From Gonium pectorale (Eukaryota > Chlorophyta > Chlorophyceae > Chlamydomonadales > Volvocaceae), in the NCBI GenBank assembly GCA_001584585.1, contig LSYV01000003.1:1542025-1606024 (forward strand): a DNA stretch of 64,000 nt, given 5' to 3'. Made by a program: the position numbers and the translations under genes. This document shows, in pieces, positions 11,732 through 23,600 of this stretch (position 1 is its first letter; each line of letters starts with the position of its first letter). The notes under the pieces are model-generated. The model was not told the DNA's origin. It saw only the letters and a program-made list of their open reading frames with translations, and did no database searches.

Positions 11732-14700
11732 ATGGAGTTTGGAGCGCAGGTCGCGTTCGTCGACCTCTGTGTGGACGCCACAATTCCCGTTCATTCTATC
11801 AAAGATATCAAATATTCAACAAAGGGTGGCTTTGCTCTGGTATACGTGGCGAACTACACGACGAGTAGTGGAGTAGTTCCCATCGCGGTCAAAGGTGGGT
11901 TGACATGCCTAGCCTTGTCGCTGCTCGGGATGGCCTCTTCTTCGTATGCAGGGAAAGGGGGTAGGGCTGGGTGTGCCGGGCGGGGAGTGAGGGCGGGGTA
12001 GCTCGTGTGCGTAGCGGGTGTTTCTGGGCGTGACAACCCCCGATCCACATTAAGCCACTGCAGCAGCCGGTATCACTCATCCCGCCGAGATTGACGCAGG
12101 GCCCTCCCGGACTGTATCGGACAGCACCCAGGACCCACCTATCTTATGAACCGTGCCCTGTGCAGTTCTGAAGCCGGAGAACCATCTCAAGCCGGCGGCC
12201 TACGGCAAGTTCCTGCAAGAGGTGGCCCTCCAGGCGTCCCTCTCTCACCAGTAGGTTTGAGCCTTAAGCGCAGTCACGCTGCGCGTTCAGTGTCTCACGC
12301 TGCGTACCTGGGAACACCTTGGGGAAAATCCCCCCCAGGGGTTGGGTGGGAAACCGTGGCCCGAAGACATTGACCCGTCCAGTGACCCATAACAGCGGTG
12401 CTGCTTGGCGCATGTTGAAGCACGCTGGCTTGCCGTCTCGCTAATGCTTTTTGCTTGCTTCCACTTGCCCTACCAGATCCGTTGTGCGAGGGCTGGGCTT
12501 TTGCTCGATCCCCGTCAGTACGCTTATCGCCTCCACACCGCATGACATCCTAGTTCCCAATCGGGAGACCGGGGGTGGCCGTGGTGGTGGCGGCGGCGGC
12601 GGCAGGAAGCCCCGGCCGGTGGCGGAGTGGTTTGCTGAGCGAAACCTAAGCAGCTGCTGGGCTCTGGTTCTGGAGCTGATGCCGGCAAGTTGGCGTGGGC
12701 TGTGCTGGGATGCTGAGACCTGCGAGGCGTGTGGGCCATACCCCATAGGGCTGACGTACTGATGCTGCCAGGGAATGCGTCTGCCCCCTCTTGCGCAACT
12801 ACTGCCTTATCGCGCCAGTGGTTCAGCTTGCGACCCTTCCCTCAGGATGGGAACATGTTCGACCAAGTGCGGGAGGCTGCGCACCAAGCCTCAGAGCAGC
12901 ACACGGGGAGCGGAGGCAAGGGCCGTAGCTCCCGGCCGACCGCGGGATTGAAGGCGGCCGCAGCTGCAGCTGCAGCGGCGGCGCGGGGCACCGGTAACTA
13001 CAGCGACTGCCAGGCCCTGGTGTGGCTGGCAGAGGTGGCTGACGCGATGACGTATGTGCACAGCCGGCAGCCCGTGCTCATTCACCGCGACCTGAAGGTA
13101 CGCAGTGTTGTATCGTGTAGTCGCGGTCCAAGAAAGGGGATTTTTCGTATTAGCATCATCAGCAAGGGTGGGAGAGGGCAGGCGAGGACTGCTTGCATGC
13201 ATGCGCTTTGAGCTACCGCGGGGGTGGGGGGGAAGAGGGCAGATGAGTCAGGGGCCCGTGTATGCTGATGTATGATGAGGGGGCTGCGTGTTGAGCATGT
13301 GTGTGGTACTCTCTGGCATGCGTTCGATGAATTGATCGGGCACTGTCCACCCCTCTCGCTGCCCCCCGGCAGCTTGAAAACCTGCTCCTGCGGAGGGAGG
13401 CCGACGGGCTGCTCCACGCAAAGCTTTCAGACTTTGGCCTTATGGCGGTAGGCGGCGAGTGCACTGTGGTACTCGGGATTCTGAGTGCATCGGTGATCGT
13501 CGCCCTCGCGAAGCTTGTGGGCGCTCATCGCTTAGTCCTGCAGCCCCCGCCCACAGCGCAAAAGGTGCACTCTACGGTCCTACACCTTGTGGGATGCCGG
13601 TCCCACCATTGCAGCCTGCCATAGAACCCGCACTGCGACGGGCGCCGGCCCTCACAAACAGAAAACGCACAGCGGCACATAGTACCTGCAGTGCGGTGGA
13701 AGAATGGGGTTGTCGTGTTGCCATGTGATGCCCGAAAGCGGTCCAAAGTATGCCATCGGCCCCCTGTGCCTCCCCACAGGCCATCGACAGTACGGGGGCG
13801 AAGATGCCCCCTCCACAGGTGCTGCGCGCACCCGGGCAACCCCGGATGGAGCCTCACGCTGCCTCACCGCAGCAGGGCCAGCAGGCGCAGAAGCACGACG
13901 ACGCCAAGGCGGGCCGCGCCGCAGCCATTCGTGGCGCTGCGTCGGCCAAGGCCCTCTTCTGCGGAGGCGCCGCAGGCAGCGGCGGCAGTGGCTCCCCCGG
14001 CCGACTGCTTGCACCCGCCGACGCTCCCGCGCTCGGTCTCAAGGGCTGGCCGTGGCAGACGTTAGGCCAGCCCCATGGACAGGGGCAGGCGCAGTGGTCT
14101 GCTGGTTCGGCTGCCTCCAGCCCCGCCATGGTGTCGCCGGCGCAGCAGGCGGGGGCTCAGGCGGGCGCTGGCACCAACTGCGGCACCCCGGGCACGTCCA
14201 CAGCGCCAACCCAAGGGCATGTGCCCTCCGCCCCCGCCCGCGCGCTGCAGTCCGCAATCTCCATGCCGCAGCTGGCACTGCATGGCATCCTGCCGTCCCC
14301 GCCTCCACCCCAGCAGCGGCAGGCCATGACGCAGGCGGGGTCCGCAGCACCCGGCGGGGGCGGGGGACCGTTGGCCAATGGAGAGCCGATGCCGCAGCAT
14401 CCCGGTGCACCGGACCACCGGTGCGCCAGCGCAGGGGGCCTCCTGCCGGCCAGCCCCATGAAGTTCGGGACCCTGCTGTCTGCGAAGGCCGTGGCCGGTG
14501 GCGGCGCGGCCGACGCGAACGGACACAGCCCGGCGATCACTGGGGCGCGGAGAGACGCGCCCGACGCCGTCCCGGCGGGCGCCCCGCCGCCGCCGCGCAT
14601 GTCGGAGACTGGCCATGCCCAGGTGCGCCTCACGGGCGGGGTGACCGGTGTTTGCGCCGTTCGGCCCGCCGGTGCCGTGCTCGGGTTACCAATCCTCCCG

Positions 14701-16646
14701 CATCGAAGCAACGGTGTGGGAGGATGATGTCGGCCTTGAAGCCCATGTGCTGCCTGCCTGATTCTTTCTTACGTTGCTTTATCCTCGTCTGTCCTCGCCA
14801 CGGGGTCGGATAGGTGCGCATAGAGCAGTTGAACGGGCTGCTGCGGCTGGGCAAGGGCCATCGTGACTACCTGCCCGACATGTACCAGATGACCTTCAAC
14901 CTCACTGGTAAGGCCGGGGTCGCTGCGTGCCTGTGGCCGGCCTACACAGCACGCACGCTGACCCGCTGCCGTCCCGCCATGCGGTCCGCAGGCCAGTGCG
15001 GGTCGGTGTGCTACATGGCACCCGAGGTTGCGAGGTTGCTGCCGTACAACCAGAAGGCAGATGGTGAGCTGGTATTGCTCTGTCTCTCGAAGGGGCCGGT
15101 CCGGCCAAAGCTTGATAATGAAGAGCCACCACTGTCATATGGTGCTTTGAGTGCGCCGCACCCCATTTTGCTCATCTGACTGGTTTGCAATCCTGTGACT
15201 CCCGCCTGGTCCCGCAGTGTATTCGTACGGCTGCATCATGTATGAAGTGCTGACTCGGCAGCTGCTTTCGGATGGACTGGTGGACGGCGATGCGGATGGG
15301 GCGATGGAGTACCTGGGGCGTGTGGCCTGGAGCGGCTGGCGGCCGGACCTGCCCGCATCGATGCCCAAGGAATTGCGGCTCCTCGTATCCCTGTGCTGGC
15401 ACCGGGTGCGCTTGCGTTGCGCCTAGTGGAGGGTTGGTCTTGCAAAACGGTGAACCGGGCACATGCCGACATGCGAGCGTAAACAATGGGTATGTTGTAA
15501 TCACCTGTCCTATGTGATGGAGGCCAGCACAGAGGACACGGGCCGAAGGCCCAAAATCGTTTTTGACAGGGCACTTTGAGATCTTGCTCACCGTATGCTG
15601 CTCCCCTGTTACGCCCTCCCCAGGAGCCGAGACTTCGGCCGAACTTCCCCACCATCGCCATTCGTCTCCGGGAGGTTCTGTTTGCCGCTTCCATCCAGGG
15701 CCTGGCCAACCCCGTGCTCATGGCCAGCCTGCAGCCACCGGCCCAGCTCCACCAGCAGCAAAAGCAGCTGCAGTTGCAGCAGCTGCAACAGCTCCAAGCG
15801 CAGCAGCAGATTCTGCAGCATCAATTGCAACGGAAGCAGCAAGCGGCACAGCAGCAACAGCAGGCACAGCAGCAGGCGCTACAGCAGCTCGTGTCGACGT
15901 CTGCGACAGGCCTGCAGGCTCAGTCGTCAGCAACGAACGGCTCCTTGTCGCCCGTGGCCGCATCGCACAGTGGGCAGCAGGGCCCCAACTCCCCCCTCCC
16001 CAGCCACCCGCACCAAAATGAGCTGCGTCAGCAACTGCAGCAGCTTTCTGCTGTCGGCGGCGCCAGAGCCATTATCACGGCCGCCGTTGGCAGAGGTGCG
16101 CCGTCGTTAGTGCCCGGCAAAGCCGCTGGGTCGGCGCTCCCACCACCTTCCGTACCAGACACCAAATTCCCCTCCGCTGCCAGCGCGGGCAATCTGGTTG
16201 CCATTGGCAACAACGCCGCCGCTCTCGCTGCAGCTCGTGGATCTGTCCAAGAGGCCTTGCTCGTGGCCGGGCAAAGCGTCAATCCGCGTGGCAATAGTGG
16301 AATGGTTGACTCGATGGCCCTCTTGTTAACCACTGGGCTACGGAGCACCGGCACGACGGTGGCAGGTCAGACCGGAACTGGAGACGGGGGCACGGACAGG
16401 AACTCCCAGCCCAGCGCCAGCGTAGCTACCTCGCGCCGAGGCAGCGTTATCACGTCCGCAGCTCTGGCGGCCGAGGTGATGGCTGAGGCAGCAGCAGGTG
16501 GGGCAGTCTCCGTGGACGCCAGTCGCGAGGTCATCTGCGGTGCCGCAGGCGGCGGGCTGGGGCCCGCACCGGCGCCGCGGCCTACAACCCTTAAGGCGCA
16601 GGCGCGCCCGGAAAGTGGGTGCATGTCACTCTGCACAGTAATGTGA
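11732..16646 (+). CDS. TKL-type protein kinase with expanded activation loop and Gln-rich tail
   Basis: Proposed exons are 11732-11894, 12166-12250, 12477-12684, 12846-13097, 13373-13447, 13780-14622, 14814-14907, 14992-15063, 15218-15405 and 15624-16646, giving 1000 residues. The catalytic set is complete: ATP lysine in PIAVK (K54), helix-C Glu in FLQEVALQ, HRDLKLEN (232-239), DFG (256-258), MAPE (582-585), DVYSYGCIMYE and the closing CWHREPRLRPNF typical of tyrosine-kinase-like kinases. The glycine loop is degenerate (STKGGFALVYV). Exon 6 puts 281 residues of Ala/Gly/Pro-rich sequence between DFG and APE, so the activation segment is about 327 residues against a usual 20-35. Residues 700-749 are a poly-Gln stretch. 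Intron 3 uses a GC donor (12685) that preserves LMPDGNMFDQ. Substrate and pathway are unknown. The start is the first in-frame ATG of the first visible exon, and more upstream sequence is possible. Confidence 0.82.
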
Positions 16647-17397
16647 TGCCGTATTTAGACGCTAATGTGAAACGATTGCGCAGGGGTGGGCTGGGGCAGC
16701 GTGCGTGCCGAGCTGTTATCGAGCGACCTTTTAGATGTGGTTGCTGACACGGGGTGGCGCGTGCTGAGAAGGCACGCTGGCAGGGGTTTACTGCCGCGCA
16801 GCATGAACGGCTGCTTCCATGGATTGATGCGGAGACGGCACTGCAGGAGGTGCGGTTATACAGAAAACGGACTGATAATCATTGGACCATTTGCACTGTA
16901 GCATGGGACTAGAGCTGTCCCATAGGTTTCATTGCGCGATGTGCGTTCGTGGATGAACGAGGGGCCATGAAGATTTACACGGTGGTCGGTTCGCCATGAG
17001 ATTAGTCTGCATAATTGGACCCAGCCGCCTCAGCAAGCTGTCGACTCCCTGTTCATCCAATTGTGAATCGTATTGGTCACAAGTAGACTGGGCCCGCGTG
17101 CAACATGCGCCCACGGCAAAAGTTCCGGCGACAGCTTCATAAGGAACGAGCACTTGGATAATGTGTGACGGGCGATGTGCGGCGGACGCACTTCAGGGGC
17201 ATTCACCACGTCGCCTCAGGATGCTGTCCGGTTTTTGCTTTGCAGGGGTTGACCCTCAGGTCAGCATGTCCTGGCGGCCTCCCAGGTCCGCTGTGGGATC
17301 CGGCAGGTGCCTGGCGAGGCAGCGTGCGCGGCTTGTTGATCAAGCGGCCGGCAGCAAGTTAAAGGACTTGCGTAGAACCATTTGACGTGTTGGCTTT
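16647..17397. other. Convergent intergenic region
   Basis: This lies between the stop codons of the kinase (+) and the DprA-like gene (-). No coding sequence is supported. It should hold the 3' UTRs of both genes. A final small kinase exon in this stretch cannot be excluded because the tail of exon 10 is low complexity. Confidence 0.45.
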
Positions 17398-19450
17398 TCA
17401 GTCCAGGTAGAAGAGTGTGACGATCTTCTTCATCTCTTTCGCCTCCTGGCAGGTTTCAAGCAGTAACCGGCTGTCGTGGAAGGCGAAGCACACCACCTGC
17501 TGGATCTGGGAAATGATCTTGCGATTGCAGATCCTGCGGTTGCAGGCCAGGATGGTGTCCGCAGGTGGGGTTGAGTGGGCATGTGTCACAGGATTCAGTG
17601 AATATGCCTGACAGACACACGTAAGATGAGGACTACAGCCGATGCAGAGGCATTAGCTGTTTGGACGATTTGAGGCTGTGCGGCGACTGCTCGACGCAGA
17701 CCGCCGTTGGTACATGTTCAGATGTCTTGAGCTGAAAGATGCTTCCCAGCGATGTGTAATAAGCAGACGAGCGCTCTGGAGTTGCGCTGGCGTGGCCCTT
17801 TCCTGCGGGACGCCTGCCTGCCCTCCCCACATCACTATGCGCCTTATCTCTGTCTACCGCGCACCTGCTGGCCTCCATGAGCGGCAAGTGGTCGTTCTGC
17901 GGCATCTCTATCAAGTTTTCTACCTGCGAGAAGGTACACAGTTGGCACCAGGGTGTATGGCATTTTGAGTCGTGTAGCTTGCGGCCCAGCAACGGGTGGT
18001 TGCGGTGCTATGGGTCGCAAGGCTTCCGAGGGCGTTACCTACGATACGGGCACAACCAGCGTGGCACCATGTAGGAGAGTCCGCTTTTCCCATAACTAGT
18101 CCTCCCGACGCCAGTGCAGATGCGACAGTGGGTCTCTCTCCAGCCTGGGGTGCAGGGTGCCCCACCAGAGCTCTGCTCAATGTTACGGCTGCAGTGGGGC
18201 GCTGCAACCCTCGGCCCTTCTTGACTCATGCCCAGGCCGCGCCTCCCAGTTCCCGGTCTCACGGGCGCACCTGCTGCAGCAGCTCCTGCGACTCGAACGG
18301 CTGCTTGTGCAGGCTCTGCGGCAGCAGCACCGTCAGCTTGTCCGGGCAGTTGGCCCGCAAGGCGCCCTTGATGACCGCAGCGTTGGTGCCGGTCGCGCCG
18401 GACGTGAAGATATGGTTCCCCTGCCAGAGGTAGGGCCCCACTCGCTCGGCGTGGGCGCGACAGCTGGCGACCAACGGCGGGAGGACAGGACGCTACGCCA
18501 CGGTACCGTGACTACGGTTGCAGCATCCGATGCTGCTGGTCAGCTACGGGTCCATAAGCTGGCCACGATCGTTTCGATCCGTGGGAGTCGTAGGCAACCG
18601 AGGTTTCAGCCCACAGGAGCCACGAAGCGGCTACGGTTGCGCAATGGGTATCTTATGCCTCAAGTGGCTAGGTGTAGAAGCCACTGAGCAAAATGGTAAT
18701 TGGCACGAGTGCCCTACTGTAGTCAGGTTCGTAGCGATGGTTCTAATTGCGTGCGTGCAACACACAACAAGGCCGTGCATAGCAGCGCCAAACCGCAACC
18801 CTCTGTGGGACCAGTCGCCCCTATGACAGCCATAGCCCACAGCCCTCCACAGACGTAGAAGGATATGCACACCTGAACCCTCCGCCAAGCAGCCCTTCCC
18901 TTCACCCGACACTGTCAACCCTCGCAACCCTCGTTCAACCCTCGCACCGTGGACGCGTATGCGTAGGCGAGTATCTCCACGAGCTTCTGGTGCGTGACTC
19001 CCATGTTCCGTGTCCCGAAGAACCCCAGGTTCTTTGGCCCGTCGCTTTGCTGGATCGCCAAGAGCTCCTGCGTGGTCCCGAAGGGGCGGGGTTGGGCGTG
19101 TTGCCATGGTTCGGGTAGGGGCGAGTGATCCGCCGGGGCACTCAGGTATGCACACATACCGAGAGGTAGTCAAGGTCCGAGACGGACTTGGTCGGGGCGT
19201 CCAGCACAGGCATCCTCGTGAGCAGGTCTTTCGTTTCCGGACTGAACACCGAGTCCGCCTGATTCGGCAGCTTGACGGCTTGAGGCCACTGCCGGAACGT
19301 TTGAGGCCATTGCTGTTGCTGCGAGGGCCCGGGAGTGCTTCCCGACGACAGCGACGCGTGAACCCACGCTGCCCGCGGCCTCGTGCACCTTGCAGCGCTG
19401 CATCTGCTCTCCTGAGCGCGGCAGTGCCGAGACAGCGGGACGGACTGCAT
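17398..19450 (-). CDS. DprA/Smf-like 'DNA recombination-mediator protein A', plastid-targeted
   Basis: Five exons on the minus strand (19160-19450, 18948-19067, 18271-18420, 17865-17923, 17398-17533) give 251 residues and join in frame. The N-terminal 35 residues are rich in Arg, Ser and Ala and lack acids until later, as in a chloroplast transit peptide. The core reads SPETKDLLTRMPVLD, then SVSDLDYLS, LGFFGTRNMGVTHQKLVEIL, HIFTSGATGTNAAVIKGALR, LTVLLPQSLHKQPFESQELL, NLIEMPQNDHLPLMEAS and QVVCFAFHDSRLLLETCQEA. This is the conserved plant/cyanobacterial relative of bacterial DprA, which has a Rossmann-like fold with a GTR and a SGATGTN nucleotide-binding-type loop. Bacterial DprA loads RecA onto single-stranded DNA; whether the plastid form does so is not known from sequence. 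It is convergent with the kinase and has the same orientation as AP1G. Confidence 0.85.
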
Positions 19451-20652
19451 GGCAAGCGCGCGAGAAAACCCTGACCAACTTTCAATGTCGTTTCAAACGC
19501 AGAGATATAACACAAAACGAGAGAAACAAAAAATACTTTTTAACCCATGTTCGTGCCTGCAAGTCTATTCTTTACGACAGGATGGGTCACTTCGGGGCTC
19601 TTTTAAATGAGCATTGGGACACATACTGGAACACATATTATATTCGGTAATGATCTGAGAGCTGTGCCTCCTGCCGACCCGTGGTCCATGCTCTGTGTAC
19701 ATGGCATCAATCCCTGGTCTTATAGCTGCAGCTCTACGTGCACTTTGTGGCATGTATGCTTCCTCTTTGATTTGGGAAAAATGTTGTCAATCCAACTCGA
19801 TCCTCCTAACTCTTCACTGCGTACCCCGCCCGGACCCACGTAGAAAGTGGTATGCAGTGTGGCTGTGGCTCCACACTAGAGAAGCTGTGTTAACCCTTGA
19901 GCTCTCAGTGGAGAAACTCTGGGTTCATTGTTACACATGCCGCGTTAGAAACAGCCACCACCGCATCCGCCTCGCTAATCATCGACCGCGGGCTGCACGG
20001 GCCCTTCCACGGGATGCGCGAGGCGCCTCAGAAGGCCTGTAGTGTAGAAGGCAGCGCGGGCGGAGAGCGGTCAGAGTGAATGCGGCTGTGGAGCCGCCTC
20101 GCCCCGGCCCACCCACCCGCCCACCCCTGAACTTGCAGACGGCGCGGACGCCGCAGCGCTCCCGCCCGTGGATGTGTGCCCAAGGTCCCAAGTTGCGCAT
20201 ACACACGGAAGGATGTTACACATTGCGCCTCACGAGCATCGCGGAATGTCTCTTCAGAGTCATTGGTTCGTGGAAACCCTTGGATGCGCATCAGGGATCT
20301 ATCTGCCAAACACGCTGACGTACAGGCCGTGCATCGCAGTGGCTTCGCTTCCGGTGGACCTCCAGCCAGGTGTCGCTGGATACGCCCACTTCCACAAGCG
20401 CCAAATCTAGTCCCTGCCGCGTTGCACCAATACCGCATGCTTGTCGAGCGGAGACTCTCATGCGCAACGTCACATAAAACCACCGCAGCACTGTCAAACG
20501 CAGCCAGCAAGCATGTCAATCCGAGGTTACCAGTTTCCTACCCACTTTGTAATTTGCCATGACAGCTTGAGCGCGAACACATCCGTTCTGCATAACCCTT
20601 AAAAGCATCACCGCCACATTCTTAGCTGGTGGTGCGGAAAGGACGGGGTGCC
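19451..20652. other. Intergenic region
   Basis: Lies between the start of the DprA-like gene and the stop of AP1G on the same strand. I see no conserved coding sequence. The AT-rich part near 19500-19650 may be the DprA-like promoter and 5' UTR. Confidence 0.45.
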
Positions 20653-23600
20653 TTAGTACCCCGGTGGGAAGTTGGACACCTCCGCCATCTCCTCATGGCT
20701 CTGCCCCCCGGCCGCCGTGAACGTGATGCGCAGCCGCATGACGAGCTGCTTGGTGCCGTGCTGGCTGTTGGCCACCGACAGCCGCTGCGTGACGCTGCCG
20801 CCGCGCGCAGCCAGCAGGCTCCCGGACGCGGGGTCGAGCCGGATCTGCATGAACTTGGGCACGGCCACCTGATGTGGTGGATGGTCACACGCCGGGATAC
20901 AAGGGGGGCAACGGGGTCAAAAGAAAAAAAATGGGCGGACGGAATGGAAGGGATACAGAGAAGTGAAGCTGAGAGGTGCGGGACAAACGTGGTTCCGAGG
21001 GGCTTTTCTAAGGGGTTTGTGTTCCGCGTGTGCGAAAAGCCATTGACGCCGCATGACGCAGCTGCTGCAACATGGGGCAAGAAGTCAGGGTGCCTATCCT
21101 CTTGAGTACGGCGCATAATTCAGGACACAGGTGCACGTGCCCACAATGGTGATCTTTGCAGGCCGCCACCGGCCCGCACACCTGAAGCGTGAAATCCGTT
21201 ACGTCGGTCTGGTTGTTGTTGGTAGTGGTGGAGACCACTTCCGTGACGGCGGGGTTGGTGGGGTGCTTGGTCAGGGCGAAGCTCATGACCAGGCCGTGCT
21301 GCTGCCAGGCCACGATGGTGGTGGGGGCCGGCAAGGCGGACGCCGGCGCGGGGGGCGGCGTCAGCGTCGAGCTTATGGGTTGCGCGACCGGGCCCCCCAG
21401 GATGGACGCCAGCGGGTCCTGTGGGAAGGCGCGGCACAGACAAGGCGGGGTCCGTTCAGTGCTTTTGCACGGCCGCGTGGAGTTGCTTCAACCAGGCCAG
21501 AGCCAACAAGCGCAGACTGGGCCGGGTCAACCTCCAGCCCGATGCTGTAATAGTGAACCCAGAAGGAGCCGCCCGCTCACCACCGCCGCCGCCGCCGAAG
21601 AGGGAGCTAGTGTGGGCGCCGGCGGCGCCGCCGGCGGCACCGCAGGCCCCACGCCGAGCAGGTTGAGCAGGTCGTCCGAGACGGCTGCCACGGCGGCAGC
21701 TGTGGAGGCACCCGGCGCCGCAGTGGCCGAGGCGGCTGGCGGCGCCGCTGCAGGCACGCCGCCGAGCAACGCGTCCAGGTCGTCCACCAGCGATTTGACG
21801 GCCGGGGCTGCGACCGGAGCGGGCGCGCCACCTGCATGACCCGAAGGGATAGCGGCGGTTCCAATTAATGCGTTCCCGGCATTACACATACGTGTAACTG
21901 GATACAAAGGCCTTGAACGGCTTTTACCGATGGGGCACGAGCCACTCGAAGATAGCTCAATGGCTGTCCATTGGGGAGGCGTACAGCGGTCTTCGCACTC
22001 ACCCAACATGTCCAGGCCGCCCAAGAGGTCCGCCGCCCCGGAAGCCTTAGGGGCGGCTGCCGCCGGTGCCGCGCCGCCGCTGCTGCCGTTGGGCTGCCGC
22101 GGCGGTGGTGCAGACGTTCCGGCGGCCGCTGCCCCGTCCAAGTTATTGGCCTTGAGGTACTCGGCCTCGTCCAGCGCCGGCATGCGCTCCAGCAGTTGCG
22201 ACCTGATGCGCTCGTGCGCGAAAACCTTGCCGTACTCCGTTGACCTGGGAAACGGTCAAGGCTTTAGACGAAGGACGGGTTCATATCCGCATAATGAGGG
22301 ACTGGCACAAACGCCCGGCCATCTCTGGTCCCGGTTCCTTGCCTCGCCATACCCCTGTTGCTGATCCATGGACCGACCACTATCAGCCGCACTTACCGAG
22401 TCTGCACCTCGAGCTGCGAGCTCGCAGTGAAGCGGCCGATGATCGCCCGCAGCCGAGCCACCTGCAACAGAGTCGGGCGGGGGTCAACAACCGCCCGACA
22501 AGCAGCCGCGCCGGCGTGACACTCGCGCCGAGGATGACCCTTGACACGGTGCATCACACGGCGCCTCTCCTGATACATCGCGCGGCGGACCTGTTTGTCC
22601 GTTCCAGGCGGTGGGACCCGAGCTCGCTGGCGTTGATCTTCCGCCCCCACAGCCACGCTCCCTGCGACAGCTGGCCCCGCCCCTGCGCACCTGCGCCGGC
22701 AGTCGCGCGGTGAGCTTCATGGCCGCGGTGATGACGTGCTCCACCACCACGTGCTCCGAGCGGTGCCGCCGCAGGAGCATCTCCAGCAGCGACACAATCT
22801 GCACCCGGAGGTTCGGACGGTGCGCGATGGCGGGTGGGCGGGCATCCGGACGGAGACGCAACACAATAAGAGAGGCGCCTGAAGGCGGCGCACACGACGG
22901 GCGCTCCAGGGGCGCCTTCAGGTGTGCACTCCATGAGGCAGTCACCCATGCCCAAATCACCCCTCCGCACATGCTTCCCACCGTACCAGCCCCTAGCTTG
23001 GCGCACCCGAGCCTCGCTCGCCCGCTGCTACTCACGTCGCCGTCGCTGACCGCCAGCGGCGGCTCCCCCTCCAGCAGCGGCCCGCCCATGGACGGCAACA
23101 GCATCTCGCCGTACTCGCCAATGACCCACACCGCCGTTGTGAGCAACGACGGCGCGGCGGTGTCGGGGTGTGCAGCCAGCGCGCGATAGAAGGCCCGCGC
23201 CGCGTAGGCGTGCAGGTCCGGCGTGTTGGCCAGCTGCACCAGCAGAGCGCGCGCCACCTCGTCTTTGACGAAGGCGCCGGCCTGCGGGGCCCCGGGAGGG
23301 AAACATTGGGAGGGAAACGTTGGGGAGAGATCTATAAGGCCGCTGACACAGAGGGGGAACCTTCCTGACCCAGCGCTGATTTGCATTGCTAAGCCATTGA
23401 GTCTGGTATACCACGCTCGAGCGACTGTCCCAGCCAGACCTCAGCCCCCGGCCCCGCCTACTCCCCACCTGCAGCATGACCGCCAGCAGCTGGTCAAGGT
23501 GCCACCGCCGGTCGGGCGCGAACCTGTGGCCACGGTGACACCAGGCGTCAGACATACGGCGTGCTCATCCTCACAAACACACCAGCAGGCATCGGCAAGT

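Noticed and set aside
18631..19515. 294-codon open frame on the minus strand
   Set aside because: It is a shifted frame over the first exons of the DprA-like gene. The conserved peptides are in the other frame.
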